Assembly (NCBI GenBank): GCA_015075425.1
Contig: JABTUL010000002.1
Location: 930,001-994,000 of the forward strand
From: Spirochaetales bacterium
Lineage (GTDB): Bacteria; Spirochaetota; Leptospiria; Leptospirales; Leptonemataceae
Direction: 5' to 3'
DNA: 64,000 nucleotides
Made by a program: the position numbers and the translations under genes. How positions within the stretch are numbered: the first letter of the stretch is position 1; the number at the start of each line of letters is the position of its first letter. Of this stretch, positions 55,604-64,000 are shown piece after piece. Below the pieces are notes generated by a model. It did not search any database and was not told the origin of the DNA. It saw only the letters and a program-made list of their open reading frames with translations.

Positions 55604-56545
55604 ATGCAAAAGACGATTCTGGTAACCGGCGGCGCCGGATTCATTGGTTCCCATCTTTGCCGGGCTCTGCTGGACGCCGGTAACTATGTCATCTGCCTTG
55701 ATAACTTTTTCACCGGCAGGCGGGCGAACATCCGGGAACTTATGGACCATCCGGATTTTGAAATCATTCGCCATGATATCGTCGATCCACTCAAAATCGA
55801 GGTGGACGCCATTTACAATCTGGCCTGTCCGGCCAGCCCGGAACATTACCAGTACAACCCCATAAAAACGATGAAAATTTCTGTCCTGGGCACTCTTAAT
55901 ATGCTGGGTCTTGCCCGTCGCCTCCGTGTTCCCCTGTTTCATGCCAGTACTTCGGAAGTGTATGGAGATCCGCTCATTCATCCGCAGCCAGAATCGTATC
56001 ATGGCAATGTAAACACGACCGGAATTCGTTCCTGCTATGATGAGGGTAAGCGTGCCGCAGAAGCCCTTTGTTTTGATTATAAAAGAATGCATAGTTTAGA
56101 AATTCGCGTGGTTCGCATTTTCAACACTTACGGACCGCACATGGCCATGAACGACGGGCGGGTCATTTCCAACTTCATTGTGCAGGCGCTCCGAGGTGAT
56201 CCCATCACCATCTACGGGGACGGAAATCAGACCCGGTCATTCTGTTATGTCAGCGATCTGGTTCGTGGTTTTCTGGCTTTTATGAAATCGGATTTTTCCG
56301 GACCTCTGAATCTGGGAAACGATGGAGAATTTACCATTCGCGAACTGGCAGAAAAAATCATTCAGCTTACAGGATCCAGGTCCCGGATTGAATCGCGGCC
56401 GCTACCCGCCGATGATCCAGCACGCCGCCGCCCGGATCTTACCCTGGCCCGGCAAAAGATTGGCTATGAACCGGAAGTCAGCCTGGAAGAGGGTCTCAAG
56501 CGTACCATTCCCTACTACCAGAAATTATTATCTGAAGCTACGTAA
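55604..56545 (+). CDS. UDP-glucuronate decarboxylase (UDP-xylose synthase)-like SDR
   Basis: 313 residues. [11 protein letters not shown] (7-17), [19 protein letters not shown] (71-89), the catalytic triad in [10 protein letters not shown] and [11 protein letters not shown] (Tyr and Lys intact), and [11 protein letters not shown]. These are the diagnostic motifs of the UXS family, which converts UDP-glucuronate to UDP-xylose, a sugar donor for surface polysaccharide. It stands 41 bases after the membrane protease gene and may share its promoter. No other xylose-related gene is visible here. Confidence 0.92.
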   Translation: MQKTILVTGGAGFIGSHLCRALLDAGNYVICLDNFFTGRRANIRELMDHPDFEIIRHDIVDPLKIEVDAIYNLACPASPEHYQYNPIKTMKISVLGTLNMLGLARRLRVPLFHASTSEVYGDPLIHPQPESYHGNVNTTGIRSCYDEGKRAAEALCFDYKRMHSLEIRVVRIFNTYGPHMAMNDGRVISNFIVQALRGDPITIYGDGNQTRSFCYVSDLVRGFLAFMKSDFSGPLNLGNDGEFTIRELAEKIIQLTGSRSRIESRPLPADDPARRRPDLTLARQKIGYEPEVSLEEGLKRTIPYYQKLLSEAT

Positions 56546-56548
56546 TGT

Positions 56549-56905
56549 TTAAGTTTTCCGGCGCAGGGAGAGTAGCGCCAGGTAAGCGCTAACGATCAAG
56601 AGTCCACCGATTTCCCGGACCAGCTCCACCCGCTCGTTTTTCATGGACACGCTGCCAAATACTGCTGAGAGACTCAGCGGTTCTGAGGATTGCCAAACAG
56701 GAGGAAGGAGGAAAGTCGCCCAGCATAGAGAGACGGCTAAAAGAATCAGCGGCGCGGCCGGGTGAATGCTGATTACGGTTGCACACAGGGCGATGGCAAA
56801 TGCAGCTCCATAGAGAAGAATCCAGCCGACAGGGTCTGGATCATTGAACTGCACCAGTGCGCTCAAAGCAAAGACAGCGGCCATGGCCCCATTGAGAACT
56901 CTCAC
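56549..56905 (-). CDS. TMEM220-family membrane protein
   Basis: 118 residues from a GTG at 56905 (no good ribosome-binding site). The diagnostic VQFNDPDPVGWILLYGAAF lies at 18-36, followed by two more spans. Homologues are small integral membrane proteins of unknown function. A longer reading to 57142 runs antisense to the methyltransferase gene and is rejected. The short 3' gap to the convergent UXS gene is three bases. Confidence 0.8.
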   Translation of the reverse strand: MRVLNGAMAAVFALSALVQFNDPDPVGWILLYGAAFAIALCATVISIHPAAPLILLAVSLCWATFLLPPVWQSSEPLSLSAVFGSVSMKNERVELVREIGGLLIVSAYLALLSLRRKT

Positions 56906-56946
56906 AAATCTGCTTTTCCGTTTACCAGAATCTACTTTTCTGCCCC

Positions 56947-57741
56947 GTGCTCTGTCCGCATCTACAATTGCCCTGTGAACGTCTTTCCGGAGCACAGGAC
57001 TACTATCGCTCACCATCAGGTGCCATCTACTTTGCCGGAGCCCGATCGCTCCAGTACGATGATGACTATTTCCTGGAAGAATACCGTCTCCAGTATGGAC
57101 GCACCTACACACAGGATGAACAGAATTTACGCCGATTGGCAAGGCGACGTATCGAACAACTGCTTTTGCCCCGGCGGAAACAGGGCGAACTTCTGGAAAT
57201 TGGCTGCGCTACCGGCTTTTTTCTGAAAGAAGCGCAATCCGCTGGATTTTCCGTCCGGGGGCTGGAAGTATCCGATTTTGCCGCCAGGGAGGCGCGCTCC
57301 CGGGATTTGCCGGTCACTGCCGGATCTTTTCTCGATTTTACGGAGACCACTGTCTTTGATGTGGTTGCCGCATTTTACGTCCTCGAGCATTTTTCGGATC
57401 AGCGGGCCGCATTTGAGCAAATTAGCCGATTGATCAAGCCGGGTGGTCTTTTTTTATTCGCCCTTCCCTCAACACACGGTCCACTTTTTACCTGCAACCA
57501 GAAGGGGTGGGTAGAGAGTCATCCCCTGGATCATTTTGCCGATTACTCGCCTGCTTCCTTGCGCCAGATTTTGCCAGCCTATGGTCTAAAACTACTGGAG
57601 ACACAGCCAGCCAGCTATCATCCGGAGCGCAGTTGTGGCTTCTGGCAAATCCTGAGTGGAGTTCATCCCGGCCTGTACCGTCTTCTGGCCCGGCGACTCA
57701 CCTATGGTGATACAATGGAAGGCATTGCCAGGAAAGTATAG
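56947..57741 (+). CDS. SAM-dependent methyltransferase (class I, Zn-ribbon-like N-terminus)
   Basis: 264 residues. An N-terminal CPxxxxPC-like segment (LCPHLQLPCERLSGA) could be a remnant metal ribbon, followed by YDDDYFLEEY. The SAM motif I is LLEIGCATGFFLKEAQ near residue 80-95; motif II region VVAAFYVLEHFSDQ and post-I IKPGGLFLFALPS follow. These proteins often act in lipid or polysaccharide modification. The start GTG at 56947 is the best available but has no strong ribosome-binding site. Divergent from the TMEM220 gene by about 40 bases. Substrate unknown. Confidence 0.82.
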   Translation: MLCPHLQLPCERLSGAQDYYRSPSGAIYFAGARSLQYDDDYFLEEYRLQYGRTYTQDEQNLRRLARRRIEQLLLPRRKQGELLEIGCATGFFLKEAQSAGFSVRGLEVSDFAAREARSRDLPVTAGSFLDFTETTVFDVVAAFYVLEHFSDQRAAFEQISRLIKPGGLFLFALPSTHGPLFTCNQKGWVESHPLDHFADYSPASLRQILPAYGLKLLETQPASYHPERSCGFWQILSGVHPGLYRLLARRLTYGDTMEGIARKV

Positions 57742-57761
57742 ATTTTACAGTAGTTTTTTAT

Positions 57762-59060
57762 TCATGACGCCAGTCGATCCGAACCAGGGCGAAACACGGA
57801 AAGTGTACCCTGGCGTCCGCGAAGAGTGACAGAGTCTACCGCAAACCAGTCGTCAGCCAGAGTAAGTGCTTCCCGTACCGCTCCAGAAATCAAGAGTTCG
57901 CTGCCCACCTCTTTGTTTAATGCTTCAATTCGCGAGGCCACGTTTACCGTATCGCCAATGATGGTATACTCCCTCCTCCGACTCGAACCCACGTTCCCTG
58001 TTATTGTTTCTCCCGCATGAATGCCTATGCCGATGCGTACTTGCGGAAGCTCCCCCCGGTCTATCCTTCTTCTGAGCTCTGTAATGATCTCGCCGGCTGC
58101 ATTGACTGCGTTATCGCAATCCCTGCCCTCTGATACCGGAGCCCCGAATACTGCCATGAACCCATCTCCCAGAAATTTGTTAATGATACCATTGTTGCGG
58201 TTAATGATTTCAATCATAAACTCAAATGTATTATTCAAAAATTGAACTACTTCGGCGGGGGTGCGCTTCTCTGAGAATGCGGTAAAATTGCGAATATCCA
58301 GAAAGAGAACGCAAACATGCCGCAATTCCGATTGCATTTCATGATCCTGTGACAGGAGTTTGTTCACCACTTCAGGAGAAACATGCTTACCAAAGATATT
58401 GATAATTTCATTGCGCTCTTCAATCGTGCGCAGGGAGGTGAGGAATCGATTCTTCACTTCGTTGGCAATAAATCCGGCAAGCACGCCGGCACCCAGGTAG
58501 GTAAAGATACGGGTCAGATGGATGGGAAAAATTTGAAAAAGCGGAACAGAGGAACTCAGAATCACATCCAGATATAAAAAGAGGTACAGGGTGTACCCGG
58601 AGGCAGCAATGAATCCGGTCCAGAGGCACAACCAGAAATTCAATCGTAAAATAGAAAGAAGAATGAAGAAAAAGTAAACAAAAGCGGGAGGTGATACCAG
58701 AGCCTCTGCGGGAGAGAAATCAAGGCCAAAGATAAACATGGCCAGGAAGGGAACGCCGGTCTCTATGAAAGCATTGGCCATGCGTCCAAATACCGGGGGC
58801 TCTTTTCTGCGCTTCAGAAACCAGCCAAAAGCAAGGTAGGCCAGGATTTCGTAAGCGACAAGCAGAGAAAGCAGGAGAATCACAAGGTGAAGGTGGCGAC
58901 CGGCTCCCATTAGCTCCGGTGCAGTCCCCATGATCCAGTTTACGACCAGCGAGCCCACAATGGCGCTGACCACCGTGATGATCAGAAGAACGCGTCTTTG
59001 TTCGCTTTTGAGAATTTCATAGTGGAAGGTGGATTCAAAATCCGTTCGAGTGACGCCCAT
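57762..59060 (-). CDS. Membrane-bound class III adenylate cyclase
   Basis: 432 residues. About six membrane spans in residues 20-205 form the N-terminal half. The catalytic domain starts near 245 with VCVLFLDIRNFTAFS (metal Asp), INKFLGDGFMAVFG and YTIIGDTVNVASRIE; the Lys in NKF and the Asp in IGDT fit ATP as substrate, so cAMP is probable. A signalling helix of about 30 residues links the two halves. It may report a membrane or lipid signal. Convergent with the methyltransferase gene. One of four cyclases here. Confidence 0.92.
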   Translation of the reverse strand: MGVTRTDFESTFHYEILKSEQRRVLLIITVVSAIVGSLVVNWIMGTAPELMGAGRHLHLVILLLSLLVAYEILAYLAFGWFLKRRKEPPVFGRMANAFIETGVPFLAMFIFGLDFSPAEALVSPPAFVYFFFILLSILRLNFWLCLWTGFIAASGYTLYLFLYLDVILSSSVPLFQIFPIHLTRIFTYLGAGVLAGFIANEVKNRFLTSLRTIEERNEIINIFGKHVSPEVVNKLLSQDHEMQSELRHVCVLFLDIRNFTAFSEKRTPAEVVQFLNNTFEFMIEIINRNNGIINKFLGDGFMAVFGAPVSEGRDCDNAVNAAGEIITELRRRIDRGELPQVRIGIGIHAGETITGNVGSSRRREYTIIGDTVNVASRIEALNKEVGSELLISGAVREALTLADDWFAVDSVTLRGRQGTLSVFRPGSDRLAS

Positions 59061-59112
59061 GGACCTGAGAGTATATCAGGCCTGTACAGGGAAAAGGAGA
59101 AAATGTTTGAGA

Positions 59113-59147
59113 AAAAATTGCTCCGGTCATGGCGTATGACCGGAGCC
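59113..59147 (-). terminator. Terminator after the Ric gene
   Basis: Perfect stem GCTCCGGTCAT / ATGACCGGAGC with a five-base loop (59120-59146), followed on the minus strand by AATTTTTTC. It lies just after the Ric stop codon. Confidence 0.8.
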
Positions 59148-59153
59148 TTTCAG

Positions 59154-59876
59154 CTAAACAGGGCTGGCTGAGAGGGACGCTTCGATTTTGCGGGCCAGCG
59201 GATGTAACACATAATTTTCCAGATGAATATGCTTGTGCAGTTCGGCTTCAAAGTTCTCAAGGCCATCGAACAGAGCACGATAGCTGTTGCAGGCAGACGC
59301 CGGCGCCTTGTAGTCAGCCGTGAGTTCCCGTAATCTGGCAAGCATCGCGCCGGCCTCTTCATGTTCTTGTTCCATCTGCCTCATGGGATTTTGTACTGTG
59401 CCGCAATGGAATTGGGGAACATCTCCCCGGGACTTTGCTTCATCAAGCTGACGCATCATAGGAAATAGCACCCGTTCCTCTTTCATCAGGTGAGGCTCCA
59501 GTTCGGCACGCAACAGGGTCCAGACTTCCTCTACCTCGTGCAGCTCCGGATGAACGTCTCCGTGCACTCGGGCTACTTTCTGGGTTAAAAAAGATAGCCG
59601 TTCAAAATCTTCGGCCATCGGTTCATGGTAGATTTTTAGAATGTGATCGATGATGGGCGAAAGTTCGGTTTCACTGGACCAATCCTTCTCTGCGTTGTCC
59701 TTGACCTGATCATAAGCCAGCAGTTGTGCCTCTATCTTTGCGGGGTCGAGGTTCTTTTTCTGACAGGCCTGATCAATGGTGAGGTGACCACCGCAGCAGT
59801 AGTCGATCCGGTGCTCTTCAAAGACACGTGACCTGCCAGGCTTTTCTGCTACGAGTTCACCAATTGTTTTCTGCAT
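59154..59876 (-). CDS. ric: Iron-sulfur cluster repair di-iron protein (Ric/YtfE/ScdA)
   Basis: 240 residues. The N-terminal ScdA domain has VFEEHRIDYCCGGHLTIDQA with the conserved CCGGH (Cys 27, 28), then a hemerythrin-like domain with His/Glu ligands (HHILKIYHEP-like, HPELHEVEEVW, LMKEERVLFPMM, QEHEEAG, HIHLENYVLHPL). The protein repairs Fe-S clusters damaged by nitric oxide or oxidants. The ATG at 59876 has AAGGGGG upstream; a longer frame to 60233 is only the shadow of the hemerythrin gene. It lies next to a hemerythrin-domain gene, which suggests a shared stress response. Confidence 0.9.
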   Translation of the reverse strand: MQKTIGELVAEKPGRSRVFEEHRIDYCCGGHLTIDQACQKKNLDPAKIEAQLLAYDQVKDNAEKDWSSETELSPIIDHILKIYHEPMAEDFERLSFLTQKVARVHGDVHPELHEVEEVWTLLRAELEPHLMKEERVLFPMMRQLDEAKSRGDVPQFHCGTVQNPMRQMEQEHEEAGAMLARLRELTADYKAPASACNSYRALFDGLENFEAELHKHIHLENYVLHPLARKIEASLSASPV

Positions 59877-59955
59877 TTTTTCCCCCTTAATGGACGTAAG
59901 ACCAGTAAAACACGCGCAGCAAATTCGGCCACCGTAAAATTGATTCAAGAGTCTG

Positions 59956-60358
59956 TTATCTTGAATTTTTGCCTGCATTCTCTTCATACGCCGGATAGAG
60001 TCGCATTTCTTCTTTAATAATGCGACCAGAAACCAGAGCAAAGAGTTGTCCGGTGTCACGGGCGAAACGGGTTTTGTCATCCACTCCCTTTTCATAGCGC
60101 TGGAAGATTTCCAGTGCCTGCACGGTAATGCCGGCCATCTCAGTCTGGAAAGCATTGGCGATGGCATTGCTCTGCTCAAGGGCCTTGAGAGCAGGGTAGA
60201 GTTCCCTGTCTTCCCGGTCCAGGTGAGCCACAAGCAGATCCTTTGAGCTGCAGTAAGAGATTGCGCCCTTCTTCTGTCACAAGGCTTTTTGCTTTGATCT
60301 CTTCAATGAGAGCCTTTATCTTTCGATGGTCTTCTTTGAGTTCGGCGATAAGTGGCAT
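59956..60358 (-). pseudogene. Hemerythrin HHE-domain protein, frameshifted
   Basis: Two frames together encode one hemerythrin-like protein of about 133 residues. The first (from ATG 60358, GGAGG upstream) gives MPLIAELKEDHRKIKALIEE to QLK; the second, shifted by one base at 60240-60241 (minus-strand AAAGGATCTG), gives DLLVAHLDREDRELYPAL, then QALEIFQRYEKG and IIKEEMRLYPAYEENAG. Removing one G restores the full HHE domain with HxxxE ligands. It may be a true pseudogene or a sequencing error. It lies upstream of ric. Confidence 0.8.
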
Positions 60359-60427
60359 ATTTTTCCTCCAGATACCGCTTGCCGGTGGGTATGAATCTGG
60401 CAAGAAAAAATTAAGACAATAGAGTCT

Positions 60428-61657
60428 TTAATTGACCTGCTCATTTGCCAGGAGGAAGGTTTCCAGATCTCCTTTGCCCTTGATGCTTACCGTGCCCCGG
60501 CTTTCCAGCCGGTAGAGGGAACTGATTTTTTTTGCCGTGGCCGGGCTCAGGTGTATGCGCCCTGGAACGCCATGAGATTCCAGCCTGCTGGCCAGGTTAA
60601 CCGTATCTCCCCACAGGTCGTAACTGAATTTGCGTAGGCCAATAACACCGGCGACAACAGGCCCGGAATGGATTCCGATGCGCAATTGCAGCGCGTGTCC
60701 CCTTCTTTGATTCCAGTCGGAGATCAATCCAAGCATTCCGATCCCCATTCGGGCAACCTGCAGGGCATGATCGGGAACGGGATGGGGTAGCCCGCCCACG
60801 GCCATGTAGGCATCTCCTATCGTCTTGATTTTCTCCAGCCCCAACTCGTCCGCCAGAGTGTCAAAATGACTGAATAGATGATTGAGCATATCTACCACTT
60901 CTTCTGGCGCGAATCGCTCTGAGAGAGCGGTGAAACCCACGAGATCGGCAAAGAGAACGGTTACTTCATCAAAGCGATCGGCTATGGGTTTGTCTTCGGA
61001 CTTGAGACGGTCCGCAATGGATGCGGGCAGAATGTTGAGCAGCAATCTTTCCGAGCGCGTGCGTTCTAAAGCAAGTCCTGCTTCCGCCAGATAACTCTGC
61101 CGGTAAAAATGGTAAACGCACAGGGCCAGTAAAGTAAAAGCAAAAGTTGCATTCATTAGCTGGAAGTAGGCGAAACTGTCGCCGCGAATTCCCGGCAGAA
61201 AGGGGGGATCTCCGCGAACGATGAAGATATAGCCAGCAAGTAGAAAGAGGAGCACACTGGAAAGGATGAATGGGATACGATAGAGATACTCTCTCGCCGT
61301 AAACACGAGAAAAGGGATCGCGACTCCCGCAAAATAATAGAGGGCAGTGGCATTCATAATCCCGCCAGCGAAGACCACAGCGGTAATCTGGATCTGAGCC
61401 TCGGTGAGAATGAGCAGGCGCGGGAGAAGTGAAAATCCCTGGCGCAAAAGAAACCAGCCCGCAAGATAAGTCAGCACACCTGTAGCGTTGACCAGCGGAT
61501 AGAAGAGGGCGCCGGCATCGGACAATTCACTTCTGGCCAGAAGGGACGCAATCACGGACAGCAATGATGCACCCAGGCCAAAAAGAGCAATGGCCGAGCT
61601 GATTTTCAGGCTCTTCCCTTCCTGGCTCTGGTGCAGGGTTGCACTTGTGTCGCACAC
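60428..61657 (-). CDS. Membrane-bound class III adenylate cyclase
   Basis: 409 residues. About six spans (20-205) precede a signalling helix (RTRSERLLLNILPASIADRL) and the cyclase domain: VTVLFADLVGFTALS, LEKIKTIGDAYMAVGG and YDLWGDTVNLASRLES. Lys and Asp at the specificity positions point to ATP. The start is doubtful: a GTG at 61657 is used, but a CTG near 61610 has a good GGAAGG-like site. Divergent from the papain-like lipoprotein gene. It closely resembles the catalytic half of the FIST-cyclase at 3857, as if duplicated. Confidence 0.9.
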   Translation of the reverse strand: MCDTSATLHQSQEGKSLKISSAIALFGLGASLLSVIASLLARSELSDAGALFYPLVNATGVLTYLAGWFLLRQGFSLLPRLLILTEAQIQITAVVFAGGIMNATALYYFAGVAIPFLVFTAREYLYRIPFILSSVLLFLLAGYIFIVRGDPPFLPGIRGDSFAYFQLMNATFAFTLLALCVYHFYRQSYLAEAGLALERTRSERLLLNILPASIADRLKSEDKPIADRFDEVTVLFADLVGFTALSERFAPEEVVDMLNHLFSHFDTLADELGLEKIKTIGDAYMAVGGLPHPVPDHALQVARMGIGMLGLISDWNQRRGHALQLRIGIHSGPVVAGVIGLRKFSYDLWGDTVNLASRLESHGVPGRIHLSPATAKKISSLYRLESRGTVSIKGKGDLETFLLANEQVN

Positions 61658-61736
61658 GCTCTATTCGGGAACAGGAACGGGTTGTTGTAAACAGATTTAT
61701 TGCCCTTGCCTGCCAGCTATTTGCCGAAGGTTAACT

Positions 61737-62561
61737 ATGCAGCTGCGTCTGACGGCCATGGGCCTCCTTTTCTGGTTTGCGAATTGTGTTACGGTGGATC
61801 CGCAGGGCAATATCATCAGCAAAGAAAGCGCCAAACCACCGGTTTACACCCTGGAGAATACACCGATCCTCCTGGAGTGGTCAGAAGAGGATAAAACGGT
61901 ACCGGTGATGCTCGCTGCCCTCCCCGATGAGACGCCGCGGACCTTCCAGCTGGAAGATCTACCTCCGGTGGGCAACCAGGGGCCTCAGGCCAGCGGAACG
62001 GCGTGGGCGGCCGGGTACCTTGCCGCAAGCTTCCACTTCCGCGTACACCGGCGGGAATCCCAATACCTGTGCTCACCCGCTTTCATCTACAACAAGCTCA
62101 ATGGTGGGCGCAATGAGGGCATTGAGATTCTGGATGCGCTGAAGCTCCTCAAGTACAGCGGCTGCCCGCATGTAGATCACATGCCTTACATAGATTCCGA
62201 CTATCTGCGTCAGCCCGAGGCCCGCGCTCTGCTGGATGCTCCCCGCTTTTTAATCAGTGGATTTGGCCGGGTGGATTTTGCCGATATCAATCAGCTCAAA
62301 GCCCATTTGTTACAGCGCAAAGTGATCATTGCCACCTTTAGAATTACAACCAATTTTGTGAAGCTTTCCAGTCGCACCTGGAAACAGCCCGAGGGCTTTG
62401 CAGCCGGCCGACACACGGTGGGCATAGTTGGCTATGACGACGAGAACCAAGTTTTTCTGATTCAGAACTCGGTGGGCCGTTCCTGGGGGCGGGGTGGGCT
62501 CGCGGAAATTCCCTATCCCTGGCTCATGCGTACGACCGGCAAAGCCTACGTTCTCTGGTAG
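61737..62561 (+). CDS. Papain-fold (C1-like) lipoprotein lacking the catalytic Cys
   Basis: 274 residues. Signal MQLRLTAMGLLFWFANC with lipidated Cys 17. The mature protein follows the C1A pattern: LPPVGNQGPQASGTAWAAGY (76-95), with oxyanion Gln 81, but Gly 87 where bacterial relatives have the nucleophilic Cys (QGSQGSCVGWATAY-like). The later His 226 in RHTVGIVGYDD and Asn 244 in IQNSVGRSWG are kept. So the fold is probably intact but the protease is not: a pseudo-protease that may bind peptides or inhibitors. The ATG has AAGG eight bases upstream. Monocistronic; a terminator follows. Confidence 0.85.
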   Translation: MQLRLTAMGLLFWFANCVTVDPQGNIISKESAKPPVYTLENTPILLEWSEEDKTVPVMLAALPDETPRTFQLEDLPPVGNQGPQASGTAWAAGYLAASFHFRVHRRESQYLCSPAFIYNKLNGGRNEGIEILDALKLLKYSGCPHVDHMPYIDSDYLRQPEARALLDAPRFLISGFGRVDFADINQLKAHLLQRKVIIATFRITTNFVKLSSRTWKQPEGFAAGRHTVGIVGYDDENQVFLIQNSVGRSWGRGGLAEIPYPWLMRTTGKAYVLW

Positions 62562-62567
62562 TCAGGC

Positions 62568-62600
62568 AAAAAAAAGCCAGCTTACGCTGGCTTCTTTCCA
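62568..62600. terminator. Bidirectional terminator between convergent lipoprotein genes
   Basis: AGCCAGC / GCTGGCT around TTAC (62575-62592), with eight A on the left (T on the minus strand) and TCTTT on the right. It can end both the papain-like and the OmpA-domain genes. Confidence 0.8.
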
Positions 62601-62619
62601 GACCCTGTGGGATTTCCGA

Positions 62620-63159
62620 TTACATTCCGGCTGCCGGAACGATTTTGAAACTCACCCGCCGATTGCGCTGATCCGTAGTGTCCAGATCTGGCAGAGGTTC
62701 ATCATCGGCTATGCCTTTGTAGACCATCTTGTCAGATGGCACGCCTTTGGCTTTCAGTTCTTCATAGATGTTGCGAGCCCGCTCTGTTGCATACCAGATG
62801 TTACCGCGCTTGCCGTCCATGGCATCGCGAGGACCGATGCTACAGGTGTGCCCGGTAACTTGCAGAACGAAGCCGGCCGGAACCTGATTTAAGGCCTTCT
62901 CAATATTTTCCTTGTTCTTATCTGCCCAGCTGGCAAAATTGCCGGCAGCTGTTTGCTTGTAAGCATAGCCTTTGTCTTCCGGTGAATAAGATCCCATGCC
63001 GTCCAGGGCCTGGTTAATGCCGCGGATGATGGCTGTGGTATCTACTGATGGAACGCTTGGGCCGCCACGCTCTGCGGTCTGCTTGGATTTGCAGAAACTG
63101 AGCGAAAGCGCTGCCATAGCGATCAGAACGATGCTTTGCATTTGGATAGTTGATTTCAT
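62620..63159 (-). CDS. OmpA-domain lipoprotein, Loa22-like
   Basis: 179 residues. Signal MKSTIQMQSIVLIAMAALSLSFC ends in LSFC, with lipidated Cys 23. The C-terminal OmpA domain (about 65-175) has VLQVTGHTCSIGPRDAMDG, RARNIYEELKAKGVP and DQRNRRVSFKIV, with the peptidoglycan-binding Asp/Arg. The order (short linker, Tyr-rich segment GYAYKQTAAGNF, OmpA) resembles Loa22 of Leptospira. It would tie the outer membrane to the cell wall. A terminator lies downstream. Family firm, Loa22 relationship tentative. Confidence 0.87.
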   Translation of the reverse strand: MKSTIQMQSIVLIAMAALSLSFCKSKQTAERGGPSVPSVDTTAIIRGINQALDGMGSYSPEDKGYAYKQTAAGNFASWADKNKENIEKALNQVPAGFVLQVTGHTCSIGPRDAMDGKRGNIWYATERARNIYEELKAKGVPSDKMVYKGIADDEPLPDLDTTDQRNRRVSFKIVPAAGM

Positions 63160-63320
63160 GGATCAATACACTCCCGTTGATATACGGGGCATAGAATTCA
63201 GGAAAGAGCTGGATGAAAACCATTTTTTTCTCGCTTCAGGCAGTTCCATCGCTCGCCGGAGAATTCCGAATTATGTCGCATTGGATCGCCCCGTGAGGAG
63301 AAGCACCCGGATGAAAATCT

Positions 63321-64000
63321 GTGGAAGCTGAGAAGTCCCTGCACGCAGAAGTTCATGAATCGGGCATGCGTCTGGACCGCTACCTGCATGAAATTTTTCC
63401 GGATGTGACGCGCAGTCGCTTCCAGCACTGGATAGAGGCCGGTTGCGTGAGCATAACCGGCCAACAGCCACCGCTCAAGCCTTCTTTTGTTGTCAAAGCG
63501 GGTCAGCAAATCACGGTCGTGCCACCGGCCCCGCGAGCGACCTTGATCGAGCCGCAGGAAGTTCCTTTCAGCGTGCTCTATGAAGACGCAGAACTCATTG
63601 TGATTCACAAGCCAGCAGGCTACGCCGTTCACCCCGGTCCGGAAGATGCGTCCGTGACCATAGCTTCCGGACTGTTGCATCGCTGGCGTGATTTACCGGG
63701 GCATCGCGTACGGCCGGGGATCGTGCATCGGCTGGACAAGGCCACGGAGGGGGTTCTCCTTGTGGCCCGCACCGAGTTTGCCCTGTCCCATCTATCGCGG
63801 CAGTTCCACGATCGCACCGTCGAGAAAGAATACTTTGCCTGGGTCATGGGAGCACCGTCAGCTTCCGGAACCATTGCAGCTCCCATAGGCAGGAGACGCG
63901 GCGATGATTTACGAATGAGCATCCGCGGCGACGGTCGCCAGGCCATAACCCATTATGCTGTGACCCGGGCTGTGAACAGCAGGACGGGCCGCAAATTCAG
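63321..64000 (+). CDS. RluA-family pseudouridine synthase, cut by the right edge
   Basis: 226 codons visible, from a GTG at 63321; an in-frame stop lies three codons upstream, so no earlier start is possible. An S4 RNA-binding domain comes first (MRLDRYLHEIFPDVTRSRFQHWIEAG, positions about 16-41, and GQQPPLKPS), then the synthase core with VLYEDAELIVIHKPAGYAVHPG and GIVHRLDKATEG, in which the catalytic Asp is in HRLD. The family modifies uridines in rRNA or tRNA; the RluA/C/D subgroup cannot be settled here. The C-terminus lies outside. Confidence 0.9.
   Translation, partial: MEAEKSLHAEVHESGMRLDRYLHEIFPDVTRSRFQHWIEAGCVSITGQQPPLKPSFVVKAGQQITVVPPAPRATLIEPQEVPFSVLYEDAELIVIHKPAGYAVHPGPEDASVTIASGLLHRWRDLPGHRVRPGIVHRLDKATEGVLLVARTEFALSHLSRQFHDRTVEKEYFAWVMGAPSASGTIAAPIGRRRGDDLRMSIRGDGRQAITHYAVTRAVNSRTGRKF

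Noticed and set aside
63158..63331. 57-codon plus-strand frame between the OmpA-domain gene and the RluA gene
   Set aside because: Its ATG overlaps the divergent OmpA start and has no ribosome-binding site; the region is more likely the promoter of both genes.

Overview
The window is a compact stretch of bacterial chromosome, by eye slightly GC-rich (low to mid 50s percent). It has about 55 protein genes on both strands, mostly in short, tightly coupled operons (ATGA, GTGA and TAATG overlaps), and I saw no RNA genes, CRISPR array or prophage. The gene content points to a Gram-negative, flagellated organism with many lipoproteins and much cyclic-nucleotide signalling. It includes fliS behind a sigma-28-type promoter, an outer-membrane porin, about nine lipoproteins with relaxed lipoboxes, an OmpA-domain lipoprotein resembling leptospiral Loa22, four class III nucleotide cyclases, a 7TMR-DISM histidine kinase and a FIST-domain sensor. 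My best guess is a spirochaete of the order Leptospirales with higher GC than Leptospira itself (Leptonema or Turneriella type). This is inference from gene content only.

Layout. 1-8315: a cyclase cut by the left edge, an NAD(P)-binding oxidoreductase, a lipoprotein, lipoamide dehydrogenase, a FIST-cyclase/response-regulator pair, a carboxylesterase and an exported protein. 8332-12277: an FtsX-type ABC export system and a HEAT-like protein. 12436-20103: class A penicillin-binding protein, S1-domain protein, ribosomal proteins L13 and S9, acyl-CoA synthetase and a BASS-family transporter. 20164-22594: the Feo ferrous-iron system with its small Cys-rich membrane partner. 22571-27093: a minus-strand unit reading fliS, a FliT-like protein, an exported caspase-like protein, a tiny membrane protein and two lipoproteins. 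27162-33240: a vapC remnant, then the operon HNH nuclease lipoprotein, membrane protein, GpsA-PlsB fusion, gap, pgk.

33253-46145: Na/Pi cotransporter, a repeat-containing surface lipoprotein, a compact ParC/ParE-like topoisomerase pair, a DUF454 protein, a convergent response regulator and histidine kinase, a cytidylate-kinase-like protein, a histidine phosphatase and TruD. 46142-46408: a 259-bp MITE-like element with 18-bp terminal inverted repeats and a CTAA target duplication, between truD and a YceI lipoprotein. 46405-57741: YceI, an MFS transporter, a porin, a stand-alone malonyl/acyl-transferase-like protein, two sugar-nucleotide SDR enzymes, a GGDEF-EAL protein, an M50-like membrane protein, a TMEM220 protein and a methyltransferase. 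57762-64000: two more cyclases, a Ric/YtfE repair protein beside a frameshifted hemerythrin-domain gene, a papain-like lipoprotein without its catalytic Cys, the OmpA-domain lipoprotein, and an RluA-family pseudouridine synthase cut by the right edge.

The most notable points are the caspase-like operon behind a flagellar-type promoter, the MITE-like insertion, the GpsA-PlsB fusion that sits with gap and pgk, and the pseudo-enzymes and decayed genes.
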